Part shown: one piece after another, positions 27,062 to 36,401 of the stretch
Layout: each line of letters opens with the position of its first letter
How positions within the stretch are numbered: position 1 is the stretch's first letter
Assembly (NCBI GenBank): GCA_963832945.1
Contig: CAWHVV010000007.1
Location: 558,001 to 622,000, forward strand
Direction of reading: 5' to 3'
DNA length: 64,000 bases
DNA from: JAFEDN01 sp963832945
Lineage (GTDB): Bacteria; Pseudomonadota; Gammaproteobacteria; Coxiellales; Coxiellaceae
Position numbers and translations under genes: made by a program
Notes under the pieces: model-generated
The model's database searches: none
What the model was told of the DNA's origin: nothing
The model's input: only the letters and a program-made list of their open reading frames with translations

Positions 27062-28189
27062 ATGAATGAACCTAAAACTGGGGGACTTGCCGGCGTTGTC
27101 GCCGGGCAAACCAAAATTGCTACTGTTGGTAAAGAAGGCGTGGGCTTAAGCTATCGCGGATACAGCATTGAAGATTTAGCCGGCAACACCTGCTTTGAAG
27201 AAACGGCTTATTTATTAATTTACGGCGAATTACCCTCTAAACAGCAGCTCTCTCAGTACCAGCAAAAATTAATTCAATTGCGGCAATTGCCCAAAGTTTT
27301 AAAACAGATTTTAGAACAAATTCCAGTGACGGCTAATCCCATGGATGTCCTGCGGACAGGCTGTTCACTGTTGGGAATTCTGGAACCGGAAACGGCGCAA
27401 CATTCTGCTCAGGAGATAGCCGACCGGCTCATCGCCCTGTTTCCGGGCATGTTGCTCTATTGGTACCACTTTCAGAACAGCCAGCGTCGTATCAATACCG
27501 AATTAACCACGCCGGGCACGGCGGCCTATTTTTTAAAATTACTTCATCAGGATCAGCCACAACAAATCCTGGTGGAGGCGCTGAATACTTCGCTGGTTTT
27601 ATACGCGGAGCACGAACTCAATGCCTCTACTTTCGCCGCACGGGTAACCGCGGCGACCTTCTCTGATTTCTATTCCGCTATCGTCAGCGCGATCGGGACT
27701 TTACGCGGTCCCCTGCACGGCGGCGCCAACGAGGAATCCCTTAAACTGATTGAGAGTTTTGAAACTCCCGAAGAGGCGGAAACGGGAGTTAAAAAAATGC
27801 TGGCGGATAAAAAAATAATTATGGGTTTTGGCCATCGGGTTTATAAACATTCGGACCCGCGTTCGGATATCATCAAAATATGGGCCAAAAATCTCGCGCA
27901 ACAGCATCACGACGGGCAAATCCTCGCCATTGCTGAAACTATCGAAAAAATCATGCGTGATGAAAAAAAATTATTTCCCAATCTGGATTTTTATAGTGCG
28001 CTGGTTTACTATTTTTGCGCCATTCCCATCGGGTTTTTTACACCTCTTTTTGTGTTCGCCCGCACCAGCGGTTGGGCGGCGCATATCATTGAACAACGCG
28101 AAAATAATAAGCTGATTCGTCCCATCGCCGATTATATCGGACCACCGCTACGACCGATTGTGCCGATTGACAAGAGAACCTCACCATGA
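27062..28189 (+). CDS. prpC: 2-Methylcitrate synthase / citrate synthase family
   Basis: 375 residues, the short bacterial form. It condenses propionyl-CoA (or acetyl-CoA) with oxaloacetate. Catalytic signatures are LHGGANEES (about 219-227) and MGFGHRVYKHSDPRS (about 254-268), plus the N-terminal GLAGVVAGQTKIATV typical of methylcitrate synthases. The following overlapping gene encodes a PrpD, which supports the methylcitrate role over the TCA enzyme. Start ATG at 27062 has CAGGAG about 10 nt upstream. Confidence 0.88.
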   Translation: MNEPKTGGLAGVVAGQTKIATVGKEGVGLSYRGYSIEDLAGNTCFEETAYLLIYGELPSKQQLSQYQQKLIQLRQLPKVLKQILEQIPVTANPMDVLRTGCSLLGILEPETAQHSAQEIADRLIALFPGMLLYWYHFQNSQRRINTELTTPGTAAYFLKLLHQDQPQQILVEALNTSLVLYAEHELNASTFAARVTAATFSDFYSAIVSAIGTLRGPLHGGANEESLKLIESFETPEEAETGVKKMLADKKIIMGFGHRVYKHSDPRSDIIKIWAKNLAQQHHDGQILAIAETIEKIMRDEKKLFPNLDFYSALVYYFCAIPIGFFTPLFVFARTSGWAAHIIEQRENNKLIRPIADYIGPPLRPIVPIDKRTSP

Positions 28190-29619
28190 ATATTAACGAT
28201 AATAAAAAACCACCCTTCGATAAAGAAATCGTTAATATCGCTGAATATGTCTGTAATTATATAATCGATAGCCCACTGGCTTACCAAACAGCTTATTACG
28301 ATTTATTGGACTCACTGGCGTGTGCATTCATGGCGCTGAAATTTCCCGACTGTACTCATGTTCTGGGACCGGTAGTCCCCGGAGCGGAACTCAGCAACGG
28401 TTCTCAAGTCCCCGGTACGCCTTTTAAACTGGAACCCGTACAGGCTGCTTTTAATTTAGGAACCATGATTCGCTGGCTGGATTATAACGATACCTGGCTG
28501 GCGGCGGAATGGGGACATCCTTCTGATAATATTGGTGGTTTACTCAGCACTATGGATTATTTAAATCGACAAAAAAACCGCCCCCTCTTCACTATTCATG
28601 ATTTATTGACACTCATGATCAAGGCGCACGAAATTCAAGGGATTTTGGCTCTGGAAAATAGTTTTAATCGAGCGGGACTCGATCATGTGGTGTTGGTGAA
28701 AGTCGCGACTGCCGCTCTTGCTACCCGCCTGTTGGGTGGCGAGCTTGCGCAGGTCTGCAACGCGGTTTCTCAGGCCTGGCTGGATGGCCAGTCCCTGCGT
28801 GTTTACCGTCATTCTCCCAACACCGGTTCTCGAAAATCCTGGGCGGCAGGCGATGCCACCAGCCGCGGAGTGCGCCTGGCTTTACTGACCATGGCCGGTG
28901 AAGACGGCTACCCAAGCGCTCTCAGCGCCAAACAATGGGGATTTTATGATGTTTATTTTGAAGGGCGGCCCTTGCGAGTCACCCGCCCCTATACCAGTTA
29001 CATTATGGAAAATATTTTATTTAAAATTGCCTTCCCCGCGGAATTTCATGCACAAACCGCTGCGGAAGCAGCGATTCAGCTTCATCCCGAAATAAAAGAT
29101 CGTCTGGAAGATATTCATAGAATCCGCATCAGAACCCAGGAATCCGCCATGCGCATTATCAATAAACTAGGGCCGCTGCATAGCCCCGCGGACCGAGACC
29201 ATTGTTTACAATATATTACGGCTGTCAGTTTATTATTTGGGGAACTGACCGCCGGGCATTATGAAGACGACGTCGCTAAAGATCAGCGGATCGATTTCCT
29301 CCGCCAAAAAATGCAGGTCCTCGAAAGTCCTGAATTCAGCAAAGGCTATTTAGATCCTGATAAACGCTCGATAGGTAACGCCATTCAGATTTTTTTCAAG
29401 GATGGCACCTGCACCCAGGAGATTATCGTTGAATATCCGATCGGCCACCGCAAACGTCGCGAGGAAGGCATGCCGCTGTTAATGAAAAAATTTACTGATA
29501 GTGTCCATCAACATTTTGATAAAGACCAGGCGGAAAAAATATTGGAACTCACTCATAACCAGGATCAATTTTTAAAAACTCCCATCCATGAATGGACGAA
29601 TTTATTATACAGGAAATAA
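28186..29619 (+). CDS. prpD: 2-Methylcitrate dehydratase, MmgE/PrpD family
   Basis: 477 residues. It dehydrates 2-methylcitrate to methylaconitate in propionate breakdown. The diagnostic substrate-pocket stretch WLDYNDTWLAAEWGHPSDNI is near residue 100, and RTQESAMRIINK near residue 318 also fits the family. It overlaps prpC by 4 nt (ATGA). No prpB (methylisocitrate lyase) or acnD is in the window, so the cycle must be completed elsewhere. Confidence 0.9.
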   Translation: MNINDNKKPPFDKEIVNIAEYVCNYIIDSPLAYQTAYYDLLDSLACAFMALKFPDCTHVLGPVVPGAELSNGSQVPGTPFKLEPVQAAFNLGTMIRWLDYNDTWLAAEWGHPSDNIGGLLSTMDYLNRQKNRPLFTIHDLLTLMIKAHEIQGILALENSFNRAGLDHVVLVKVATAALATRLLGGELAQVCNAVSQAWLDGQSLRVYRHSPNTGSRKSWAAGDATSRGVRLALLTMAGEDGYPSALSAKQWGFYDVYFEGRPLRVTRPYTSYIMENILFKIAFPAEFHAQTAAEAAIQLHPEIKDRLEDIHRIRIRTQESAMRIINKLGPLHSPADRDHCLQYITAVSLLFGELTAGHYEDDVAKDQRIDFLRQKMQVLESPEFSKGYLDPDKRSIGNAIQIFFKDGTCTQEIIVEYPIGHRKRREEGMPLLMKKFTDSVHQHFDKDQAEKILELTHNQDQFLKTPIHEWTNLLYRK

Positions 29620-29621
29620 AT

Positions 29622-30461
29622 ATGACCACAGAACCCATGTCATTTTTTGGAACGCAGGCACGGATTTTAATAAGCGAATGGAAAGCGTTAGCAAAATTAA
29701 TTATAAGCCACAGCATTCCCGCTAAAGAAAAACCGATTCTAAATATCGAAGATTTGGAAAGTTTTGACATCGCGAATCTGGAAGATATCAATTTTGGCGT
29801 CCCCGATGAATTACCGCATATCATGGCGGAAAAAAATATCCAGACTGCCCTGCAGGGACCTTTTGGAGGGTTAATTAAAGATAAAATGGCTGCGTACGCG
29901 CGTCTCACCCAGGTTCGCCTGGAGATTCATCTGAGCAAAGAAGAATTATTTAAAAACAAGCGTGCCAAACCTGAAGCGGAACGGATTCCCGAAAAAAAAC
30001 TCGAAAAATTGAATTTTTCCTTACTGGACAACATACAACATCAGCTCGATGAATTATCCGAACAGCATAATGAGCAATTGCGTGAATTCATTCAACGCTG
30101 GACGGAAATACTTATCGATTTTTTTGCCGAGTCTAAACTGTTATTAACAGAGCGTGAAATCACGGAACTCCAGGACGAAGACGTTGCGACGGATTTATTG
30201 CCGCGATTTATTGAAGTCGGCCTGAAATTACCTCAAAAAGATTATAAACAAATGAATTGCGCGGATTACCTGTATTTAAAAATGTTATTGACCACACAAA
30301 GCGCCCTGAGCCGTCAACACCTGCCACACGATGATGCGCAGATTCAGCAAAAATTACAGGGGTTTAAACCCCAGTTAGCAAAAATGCAAAAAGAGGAACA
30401 AAAAATTCTCGAAGAACAAAAAAACCAATCCTCAACGATTTTAAATGAGGTATCATACTAG
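29622..30461 (+). CDS. Conserved-looking hypothetical protein downstream of prpD
   Basis: 279 residues from ATG 29622, which has CAGGAA 8 nt upstream. An earlier in-frame ATG at 29592 lies inside prpD and was not used. The protein is soluble, acidic and mainly helical. Coiled-coil-like segments lie at about 115-150 and 245-270 (KMQKEEQKILEEQKNQSS). There is no signal peptide, membrane helix or motif I can name. It sits 2 nt after prpD and 1 nt before murI, so it is co-transcribed, but neither neighbour explains it. Confidence 0.7.
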   Translation: MTTEPMSFFGTQARILISEWKALAKLIISHSIPAKEKPILNIEDLESFDIANLEDINFGVPDELPHIMAEKNIQTALQGPFGGLIKDKMAAYARLTQVRLEIHLSKEELFKNKRAKPEAERIPEKKLEKLNFSLLDNIQHQLDELSEQHNEQLREFIQRWTEILIDFFAESKLLLTEREITELQDEDVATDLLPRFIEVGLKLPQKDYKQMNCADYLYLKMLLTTQSALSRQHLPHDDAQIQQKLQGFKPQLAKMQKEEQKILEEQKNQSSTILNEVSY

Positions 30462-30462
30462 A

Positions 30463-31296
30463 ATGAAAAATACTTCAGCACATTTACCTATCGCCGTTTT
30501 TGATTCCGGGGTCGGTGGATTAACGGTGTTGCGGACCCTGAAAGAGCATTTACCCCAGGAATCTTTTTTATATCTGGGTGACATGGCGAGGGTGCCGTAC
30601 GGAACGAAAAGTCCTGCCGCGGTGGTCAACTACACGCTTGGCGCAGCCCGGCACCTGGTTTCCCAAAATATCAAATTACTGGTGGTGGCCTGTCATACCG
30701 CCAGCACTCTGGCTTTACCCGCGCTTGAGCGGGAGTTTCCATTGCTCCCCATAGTCGGGATGATAGAACCCGGCGCCAAAGCCGCCTGCGCCGCCTCTCA
30801 AAATGGCCACATCGCCGTGATTGCCACCGAGGCCACGGTCAAGGCACAAGGATATCAAAAAGCAGTTCAGCAGCTGCGCTCGCCCGCGCAGGTGGTGGCT
30901 CAGGCGTGCAGTATTTTCGTCGCATTAGCCGAAGAAGGTTGGGTTAAGGGCCCGATTGCGGAATCCATCGCCAGACAGTATATCAGTCCCCTGTTCGAAT
31001 CTTTTCCGCGTCCCGATTGCTTATTATTAGGATGCACGCATTTTCCGCTGTTGCGGGAATCCATTCAAAACGTCATTGGTAAAGAAACCCGTATTATTGA
31101 TCCCGCGATTGAAACTGCCCTGACAGTAAAACAAATACTAAAGGACCGGGATTTGATCAATACCCAGCCTGCCGCAAACGCTCTCAGCCAATTTCAGGTT
31201 ACTGATTCACCGGAACGTTTCGCCTACGTTGCCGGGCAATTCCTCGCGACTTCGATCAGTCTCGAGCAAATCCAGTGTATTGGGCTGCAACTTTAA
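30463..31296 (+). CDS. murI: Glutamate racemase
   Basis: 277 residues. It converts L- to D-glutamate for peptidoglycan. The Asp-containing N-terminal loop VFDSGVGGLTVLRTL is at about residues 9-23. The two catalytic Cys lie in VVACHTAS (near residue 72) and LLLGCTHFPLLR (near residue 187), with GDMARVPYGTKS between. The ATG at 30463 was chosen because it begins the conserved region right after the previous stop; an in-frame ATG at 30445 lies inside the upstream gene and has no ribosome site. Confidence 0.93.
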   Translation: MKNTSAHLPIAVFDSGVGGLTVLRTLKEHLPQESFLYLGDMARVPYGTKSPAAVVNYTLGAARHLVSQNIKLLVVACHTASTLALPALEREFPLLPIVGMIEPGAKAACAASQNGHIAVIATEATVKAQGYQKAVQQLRSPAQVVAQACSIFVALAEEGWVKGPIAESIARQYISPLFESFPRPDCLLLGCTHFPLLRESIQNVIGKETRIIDPAIETALTVKQILKDRDLINTQPAANALSQFQVTDSPERFAYVAGQFLATSISLEQIQCIGLQL

Positions 31297-31313
31297 ATAA
31301 TAAGGAGATGTCT

Positions 31314-31664
31314 GTGTTTAAGAAAATTTTATTTACAGCGGCTTTCGCGGTAACCATCAGTGGGTGCCAATCCAGTCAATTAACCCCCGAAGCTGAAAAG
31401 GTAATACTTGCGCCTAACCCTCCTTCTGCGGATTGTAAATACCTCGGACCGCTCACCACCGACAAACAGGCCAGTTTCATGAGCGTCGGGTTTTCCACAA
31501 ATAGCAGAATGGAACAAATAGCGATGAACGACCTGAAAAATCAGGCCGCCAAATTAGGCGCTAATTACGTGCAGATGTTTACCAACCGTTCGGGCAGTGA
31601 CAATCCGGAGCAAATTAATGTCTCCTACTCCGGCAAAGCTTATAAGTGCCCTCGGGGTTACTAA
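31314..31664 (+). CDS. DUF4156-like lipoprotein
   Basis: About 116 residues with a lipoprotein signal, KKILFTAAFAVTISGC. The mature part has CKYLGPLTTDKQ and a KNQAAKLGANYVQM block typical of small outer-membrane DUF4156 lipoproteins. AAGGAG (31302-31307) abuts an ATG at 31308 but stands 6 nt before GTG 31314, so GTG is the better start; the difference is two residues. A PmrA-type box begins right at its stop codon but serves the next gene. Confidence 0.75.
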   Translation: MFKKILFTAAFAVTISGCQSSQLTPEAEKVILAPNPPSADCKYLGPLTTDKQASFMSVGFSTNSRMEQIAMNDLKNQAAKLGANYVQMFTNRSGSDNPEQINVSYSGKAYKCPRGY

Positions 31665-31681
31665 TTTAAGATTTCCTTAAT
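31665..31681 (+). promoter_or_regulatory. PmrA-type box upstream of the 31742 gene
   Basis: TTTAAG-ATTTC-CTTAAT matches YTTAAK-N5-YTTAAK and the N2-TT-N2 spacer form. TACAGT (31692-31697) stands 10 nt after the box as a fair minus 10. The ATG at 31742 has a GGGAGG ribosome site. Confidence 0.68.
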
Positions 31682-31741
31682 ATTTTTGGATTACAGTCGA
31701 AGGTGCGGCATGTATCAATTATTTCCGGGAGGTCGATTTAT

Positions 31742-32197
31742 ATGAAAACCAAAATATTATTGATAGGGTTGTTGGTTAGCGGATCAGCGATCGCCAACTG
31801 TCCCCGATACAAGACCGTCACATATAATTGCACGGAATTTGAGAATAATATTCAATGTTCCTGGAATCCTGCCAATGGTTATTACCAGGGTAGCGCTAAT
31901 CACGGCGATTACCCGATCCCGGCGGGAACCAGGGCAGCCCGATTTTTGCGGGCATTCTGGACGCCCAACGCCCACCTTACCTCTGATCAACTTCTGAGTT
32001 ATGGGGTTACCATCTGCCAATATGCCTATCATGGCCAGATTATTGTCCTTTACCAGAAAGACCGCAATCCGAATATTGCTGATCCTCGCAGAAAAAACAG
32101 GGATCTCTGGTTTCTCAGTGACTGGCAGGGCGTCAAGGGTTACAGTTGCACCGCCGGTGAAAGAATCTGCGATTTTGATTACGGCGAACGATTTTAA
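31742..32197 (+). CDS. PmrA-box secreted Cys-containing protein
   Basis: 151 residues from ATG 31742 (GGGAGG 8 nt upstream). A signal peptide (MKTKILLIGLLVSGSAIA) precedes a mature domain that begins NCPRYKTVTYNCTEF and contains six Cys, so up to three disulfides. This resembles small periplasmic DUF3757-type proteins, a weak match. A signal peptide argues for Sec export rather than direct Dot/Icm delivery, although the promoter has a PmrA-type box. An upstream in-frame GTG-type extension to 31703 is rejected. Confidence 0.7.
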   Translation: MKTKILLIGLLVSGSAIANCPRYKTVTYNCTEFENNIQCSWNPANGYYQGSANHGDYPIPAGTRAARFLRAFWTPNAHLTSDQLLSYGVTICQYAYHGQIIVLYQKDRNPNIADPRRKNRDLWFLSDWQGVKGYSCTAGERICDFDYGERF

Positions 32198-32249
32198 AAG
32201 AACCCCGGTTTTGAGTTTTTAGCCCTTTCGTCCAAATGACGGCCTCCTT

Positions 32250-32266
32250 TTTAAGATTACCTTAAT
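32250..32266 (+). promoter_or_regulatory. PmrA-type box upstream of the 32315 gene
   Basis: TTTAAG-ATTAC-CTTAAT matches YTTAAK-N5-YTTAAK with the N2-TT-N2 spacer. A perfect TATAAT (32277-32282) follows after exactly 10 nt. With the kinase promoter at 48865 it is the best example in the window. Confidence 0.72.
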
Positions 32267-32314
32267 TTAAAAATTGTATAATTTATATTCAATTTTAATG
32301 ATGGGTAGCTTAAA

Positions 32315-33205
32315 ATGTCAAAAAATGAAAAGATAAATATCACTCATATTCAACAAATGCATAAACCTCCTTTCGTAGAGAATATTTCTTTAAGCATCCA
32401 GGAAATGGTCGCGTATTCTCAATATAATGTCGCCCAATATATTCTTGAAAGTAAGGATAGCATTGTATTGATGGAAGGTTTGAGTGAGGATTATGATTCA
32501 AAAAAATTCGAGTCCTGTTTAGAAAATAGCCCGACTATTCCGTATATAATGGGCAGTTTTCCTGAGGGAATTCCCAACTCATTTTCAGAGCTCACTCCAG
32601 TACAAAAAGAATTATTAGTGAGCTACGGCGCTCCTGTCATTCTCTTTTTTCTTGGAAATTTGGAAGCCGTTTATAAAACGGCAGATATAAAACAGTCTCA
32701 ATCCGTTAAATCAGTAATTACTTCTTTCCTAAAATCCAAAACTGACTTTGAGGAAACATCGTTTTTTGAAACAGTCGAAACAAATGCTCTTAAATGGGCA
32801 AAACATGCCGCTCTCCAAACCCACAAAAATGAGATTTTATTAATTTATGGCGCCACACATGATTTTGAAAAGCGTTTGTCCAAACTCAATGATAGTAATT
32901 TTGTATTTAAAGCAAAAATTTTTACTTTAATAGCTCCGGATTTGCAAAACTCAATCATAAATAAAGGATTACACCACTTATTGGATAATAATTCGATTAA
33001 GTTAGATGAATTAATCAGGCGTCACTCGGAAGGATTAACTTTAATCCAACCGCCCCCCGTACTACCTGTACAAGAAGATGATAACCTGGAAGCAAAGAAA
33101 ACAGTTTCCACGGGAGAATATAAATTATTTAAATGCGCAGATCAAACGGAAAATTTAATATCCATACCACCACCCTCGCCCCTTTTCCGCTCAACAAGTA
33201 GATAG
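32315..33205 (+). CDS. PmrA-box orphan protein, possible TraB/ChaN-like fold, effector candidate
   Basis: 296 residues, AT-rich, no signal peptide. The motif order ITHIQQMHKPPF (8-19), VAYSQYNVAQYILE followed by SIVLMEGL (about 32-56), and ILLIYGATHDFEKRL (about 183-197) resembles the G-T-x-H / EG / G-x-x-H pattern of TraB/ChaN-type proteins. The 12475 protein shows a similar order, but the two are not clearly homologous. The C-terminal 60 residues are low-complexity with Pro-rich PPPVLPV and PPPSPLF and a Ser-rich end. PmrA-box control and the flexible tail suggest a Dot/Icm substrate. Confidence 0.65.
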   Translation: MSKNEKINITHIQQMHKPPFVENISLSIQEMVAYSQYNVAQYILESKDSIVLMEGLSEDYDSKKFESCLENSPTIPYIMGSFPEGIPNSFSELTPVQKELLVSYGAPVILFFLGNLEAVYKTADIKQSQSVKSVITSFLKSKTDFEETSFFETVETNALKWAKHAALQTHKNEILLIYGATHDFEKRLSKLNDSNFVFKAKIFTLIAPDLQNSIINKGLHHLLDNNSIKLDELIRRHSEGLTLIQPPPVLPVQEDDNLEAKKTVSTGEYKLFKCADQTENLISIPPPSPLFRSTSR

Positions 33206-33206
33206 G

Positions 33207-35072
33207 CTAATTCCCGCCTCCTGAGCTGGAATTAAGAAAGTTTTGGATTTCCGCCAAAAATTGCGCGCCGTAGTTTTTTAGTTTGGATTCTCCAACCCCG
33301 CTGATCTTCAGAAATTGCTGTTCGGTTTGCGGCGCCTCCGCCGCCATTTGCGCCAAAGTCACATCATTGAAGACGATATAGGGAGGAACTCCGGCGGCGT
33401 CAGCAAGGGTTTTACGAAGTTTCCGCAGTCTCTCAAATAAACTGCTGTCGTACACAAAATTAATCGTTTTGGGTTTGGCGGCCTTACGTCCCTCCGCTTT
33501 CCTGTTTTTAGATTCGGTGGGTGCTTTTATTCGCGGTTTTGCCAGACTTAAAGAAATTTCATTGCGCAATAATGGTCTGGATTTTTCCGTTAATTTTAAT
33601 ATCGAATAATTAGCAATATCCTGCTCCACGTAGCCCTGATGTATCAATTGACGAAAAATACTGTGCCAGGCTTCCTGAGTCAGATGCGCGCCCACTCCAT
33701 AAGTAGATAGCGTCTGGTGACGCAATTGCTTAATCCGTTCTTTATCCGCACCGCGGAGGATGTCGATAATATGGCCCACTCCAAAACGCTGCCCGGCACG
33801 GTATACGCACGACAACGCTTTTTGCGCGTCTTCCGTGGCATCGTAGGTTTCGGGAGGATTCTGGCAAATATCACAATAACCACAGGACTCTGCCAATGTT
33901 TCATCAAAGTAATTGAGTAATACCTGACGGCGGCAGGTTTGCGCCTCGGCGAACGACACCATGGCGTTTAATTTGTGGGTTTCAATTCTCCGCTGGAGCT
34001 CATTATTATTTTTTTCAATTAAGCCACGCACTAAAGCCACATCACCCAAACGATATAACAGTAACGCCCTCGCTGGTAAACCGTCACGCCCCGCTCTGCC
34101 GGTTTCCTGATAATACCCTTCAATACTTTTGGGTAAATCATAGTGGACGACAAAACGCACATTGGGTTTGTCAATACCCATTCCAAAAGCAATCGTGGCG
34201 ACAATGATTTGAATATCGTCTTTTTGAAAAGAATTTTGCACTTGACGGCGTTGATCAGTCGTCATACCCGCGTGATAAGCAGCCACGGACAAGCCTTCTT
34301 TCAGTAACTGCTCAGCCAGTTCATCGACATGATTTCGCGATAAACAGTAAATTATTCCCGACTGTCCCGGATATTCGCCTAAAAATTTTACTAACTGCTG
34401 AAAAGGTTTGTATTTTTCAAGGACGGCATAGTGAATATTAGGCCGATTAAAACTGGCCAGATGGAAATCAGCCTGCTGTAATCGCAAACACTCGCGAATA
34501 TCCTGCTGTGTGGGCCGGTCGGCGGTCGCAGTGAGTGCAATCACCGGCACCTGTGGATAACGATCGCGTACTGTCTGTAACTGTTTGTATTCAGGACGAA
34601 AATCAGGACCCCATTGGGAAATGCAATGGGCCTCATCAATAGCCAGTAAAGCGATCGTAATCTGATCCAAACGCTCCAGAAACGCCGGTGCTACCAAACG
34701 CTCAGGGGCAATATAGAGCAGGTCAATCCGGCCATGAGCCAAGTCCTGTAAAATTTTTTGTCCCTGACCGTAGCTCAGCGAGGAGTTGTAAGCGACAGCG
34801 GCGACGCCATTAGCCCGCAAGGCGTTCACCTGATCCTGCATAAGAGAAATTAAAGGTGACACCACAATACCCACGCCCGGGCGTAACAGGGCGGGAATTT
34901 GAAAACAGAGTGATTTGCCACCGCCGGTCGGCATGAGAACAAAATTGTTCTGTCCCGCTAACAGGCTGGCGATAATTTTTTGCTGTAAAGGCCGGAATTC
35001 ATTAAACCCAAAAATCTGCTTCAACACACTTTCAGGAGTGGCTCCAGCGAGGCTACCAGAAGAAAGGTTCAT
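33207..35072 (-). CDS. recQ: ATP-dependent DNA helicase RecQ
   Basis: 621 residues from ATG 35072; two further residues upstream would need a TTG. A 3'-5' SF2 helicase of recombination and replication-fork repair. Motif I is LMPTGGGKSLCFQIP (about 46-60) and the DEAH box appears as DEAHCISQWGPDFRPEY. The RecQ-Ct zinc site is C-x(n)-CGYCDIC near residue 394, and a C-terminal HRDC domain (KLRKTLADAAGVPPYIVFND) completes it. The start lies inside the 3' end of the upstream MFS gene (20-nt overlap), so the two are translationally linked. Confidence 0.95.
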   Translation of the reverse strand: MNLSSGSLAGATPESVLKQIFGFNEFRPLQQKIIASLLAGQNNFVLMPTGGGKSLCFQIPALLRPGVGIVVSPLISLMQDQVNALRANGVAAVAYNSSLSYGQGQKILQDLAHGRIDLLYIAPERLVAPAFLERLDQITIALLAIDEAHCISQWGPDFRPEYKQLQTVRDRYPQVPVIALTATADRPTQQDIRECLRLQQADFHLASFNRPNIHYAVLEKYKPFQQLVKFLGEYPGQSGIIYCLSRNHVDELAEQLLKEGLSVAAYHAGMTTDQRRQVQNSFQKDDIQIIVATIAFGMGIDKPNVRFVVHYDLPKSIEGYYQETGRAGRDGLPARALLLYRLGDVALVRGLIEKNNNELQRRIETHKLNAMVSFAEAQTCRRQVLLNYFDETLAESCGYCDICQNPPETYDATEDAQKALSCVYRAGQRFGVGHIIDILRGADKERIKQLRHQTLSTYGVGAHLTQEAWHSIFRQLIHQGYVEQDIANYSILKLTEKSRPLLRNEISLSLAKPRIKAPTESKNRKAEGRKAAKPKTINFVYDSSLFERLRKLRKTLADAAGVPPYIVFNDVTLAQMAAEAPQTEQQFLKISGVGESKLKNYGAQFLAEIQNFLNSSSGGGN

Positions 35073-36303
35073 CGACAAATAATAACAGGATAAACCCTAG
35101 TAATAAATATACCGGGAAAATAGTAAACGCGACATGATAATTAAAAACTGAAAAATAGCGTATGCCCGCCAACATTTTGCCATCCCAGTCCCAAAGTAAA
35201 AATTTCCCGAATAAGGAGTCGGTGATGGCGGTGACGGCGATGATGCCGGTGTTGAGGATAGCGGCCACTATGCCAATTACTTTTAACGCATTAATTTCTT
35301 TTGCGATTGCAAAGCTCAATACAAAAGCGCTGCTGGCCAGACCAATCATGGCGAGAAAAACCGCGTTTAACCAGAAAGGGACGTGACTCAGGTAAATCAA
35401 TGGCACAAAAATAACTTCCTGTACCAAAATAGCCACCATCATCAGCGCACGCCGGCGTTTCATGCAGCCGGATAAGTATCCAATCAGGGGGCCACCCACA
35501 CCCAAACCCAGTAATAAAGATCCCCCCAATTCGAGCAGTTCCTGATGGTTATAATGGTATGCCTCTTCAAAAAACGGTTTGCCGGCGACACCGCCCAGGA
35601 TGATGAGCGGCGCCAGCGCCAGCCCGCTGTACACAGCCAATAGCCAGTTCTGGGGGTTCCGCAAGGCCTCAAGGAGATTTTCCCATTCCGGTAAAACAGG
35701 CAACTGGTTAGAGTCGCGCATAATGGTGGCGAATAAAATAGCTAAAATAATCGCTCCCGCACCGGTGAAAATGACCATTTGTTGCCAGGTGTAATATAAC
35801 CAGCCGTCTATAGACGGCAAGTCTCCAAATATGGAACCCATCAGCACCACTGTGGTAAAAAGTCCGGCCATCAGTCCGTATTTATTAGAGGGCATCACCC
35901 TGGCCACCATTTTGCTATAGCCCGCGGTCACAAAAGCCACGCTGGTGACCAGAAAAATTCGCGAAATTGTTAAACAGACGGTGGATTGATTATTGATGTG
36001 CGCAAAAAAATAAATTCCCGAGATACAAAGGCCACTCGCCACAATCGCCGTCAGCGTCTGAACGCTGAATTTATCCAGGATTACCCCCGCCACAAACAGT
36101 TGGGCGATGAGGAAAAAAAAGAACCATATATCTGCCAGATTGTTAAAATTTCGTAAATGGCCGGGAGAGGAATCCACTAACCAGCGCGCCATATCCTGGG
36201 GAAAAAGCTCCAGGAAATGACTCGAAAGAAAAAAAACCGTACATAACGACAATACCAGCCAGAGATAGATATATTTTTGAAAATTTGTATCATTTTCCAT
36301 CAT
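35053..36303 (-). CDS. MFS transporter of unknown substrate
   Basis: 416 residues with about 12 membrane helices. The first helix begins YIYLWLVLSLCTVFFLSSHF, and a loop with MVARVMPSNKYGLMAGLFTT (between helices 4 and 5) resembles the UhpC/GlpT-like and Pht-like MFS proteins common in Legionellales. In Legionella, Pht permeases take up amino acids and nucleosides needed for growth in the vacuole; that role is a guess here. It overlaps recQ by 20 nt. Confidence 0.82.
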   Translation of the reverse strand: MMENDTNFQKYIYLWLVLSLCTVFFLSSHFLELFPQDMARWLVDSSPGHLRNFNNLADIWFFFFLIAQLFVAGVILDKFSVQTLTAIVASGLCISGIYFFAHINNQSTVCLTISRIFLVTSVAFVTAGYSKMVARVMPSNKYGLMAGLFTTVVLMGSIFGDLPSIDGWLYYTWQQMVIFTGAGAIILAILFATIMRDSNQLPVLPEWENLLEALRNPQNWLLAVYSGLALAPLIILGGVAGKPFFEEAYHYNHQELLELGGSLLLGLGVGGPLIGYLSGCMKRRRALMMVAILVQEVIFVPLIYLSHVPFWLNAVFLAMIGLASSAFVLSFAIAKEINALKVIGIVAAILNTGIIAVTAITDSLFGKFLLWDWDGKMLAGIRYFSVFNYHVAFTIFPVYLLLGFILLLFVDEPFFW

Positions 36304-36401
36304 TTGCCAATTACTCAGGGAAATTATTTAGTTTGAGATCTATTATAACACTCCTAAATTTGCTTTTGCAGTACCTCATTATCACCCAAAAAGACTTTCC
36401 C

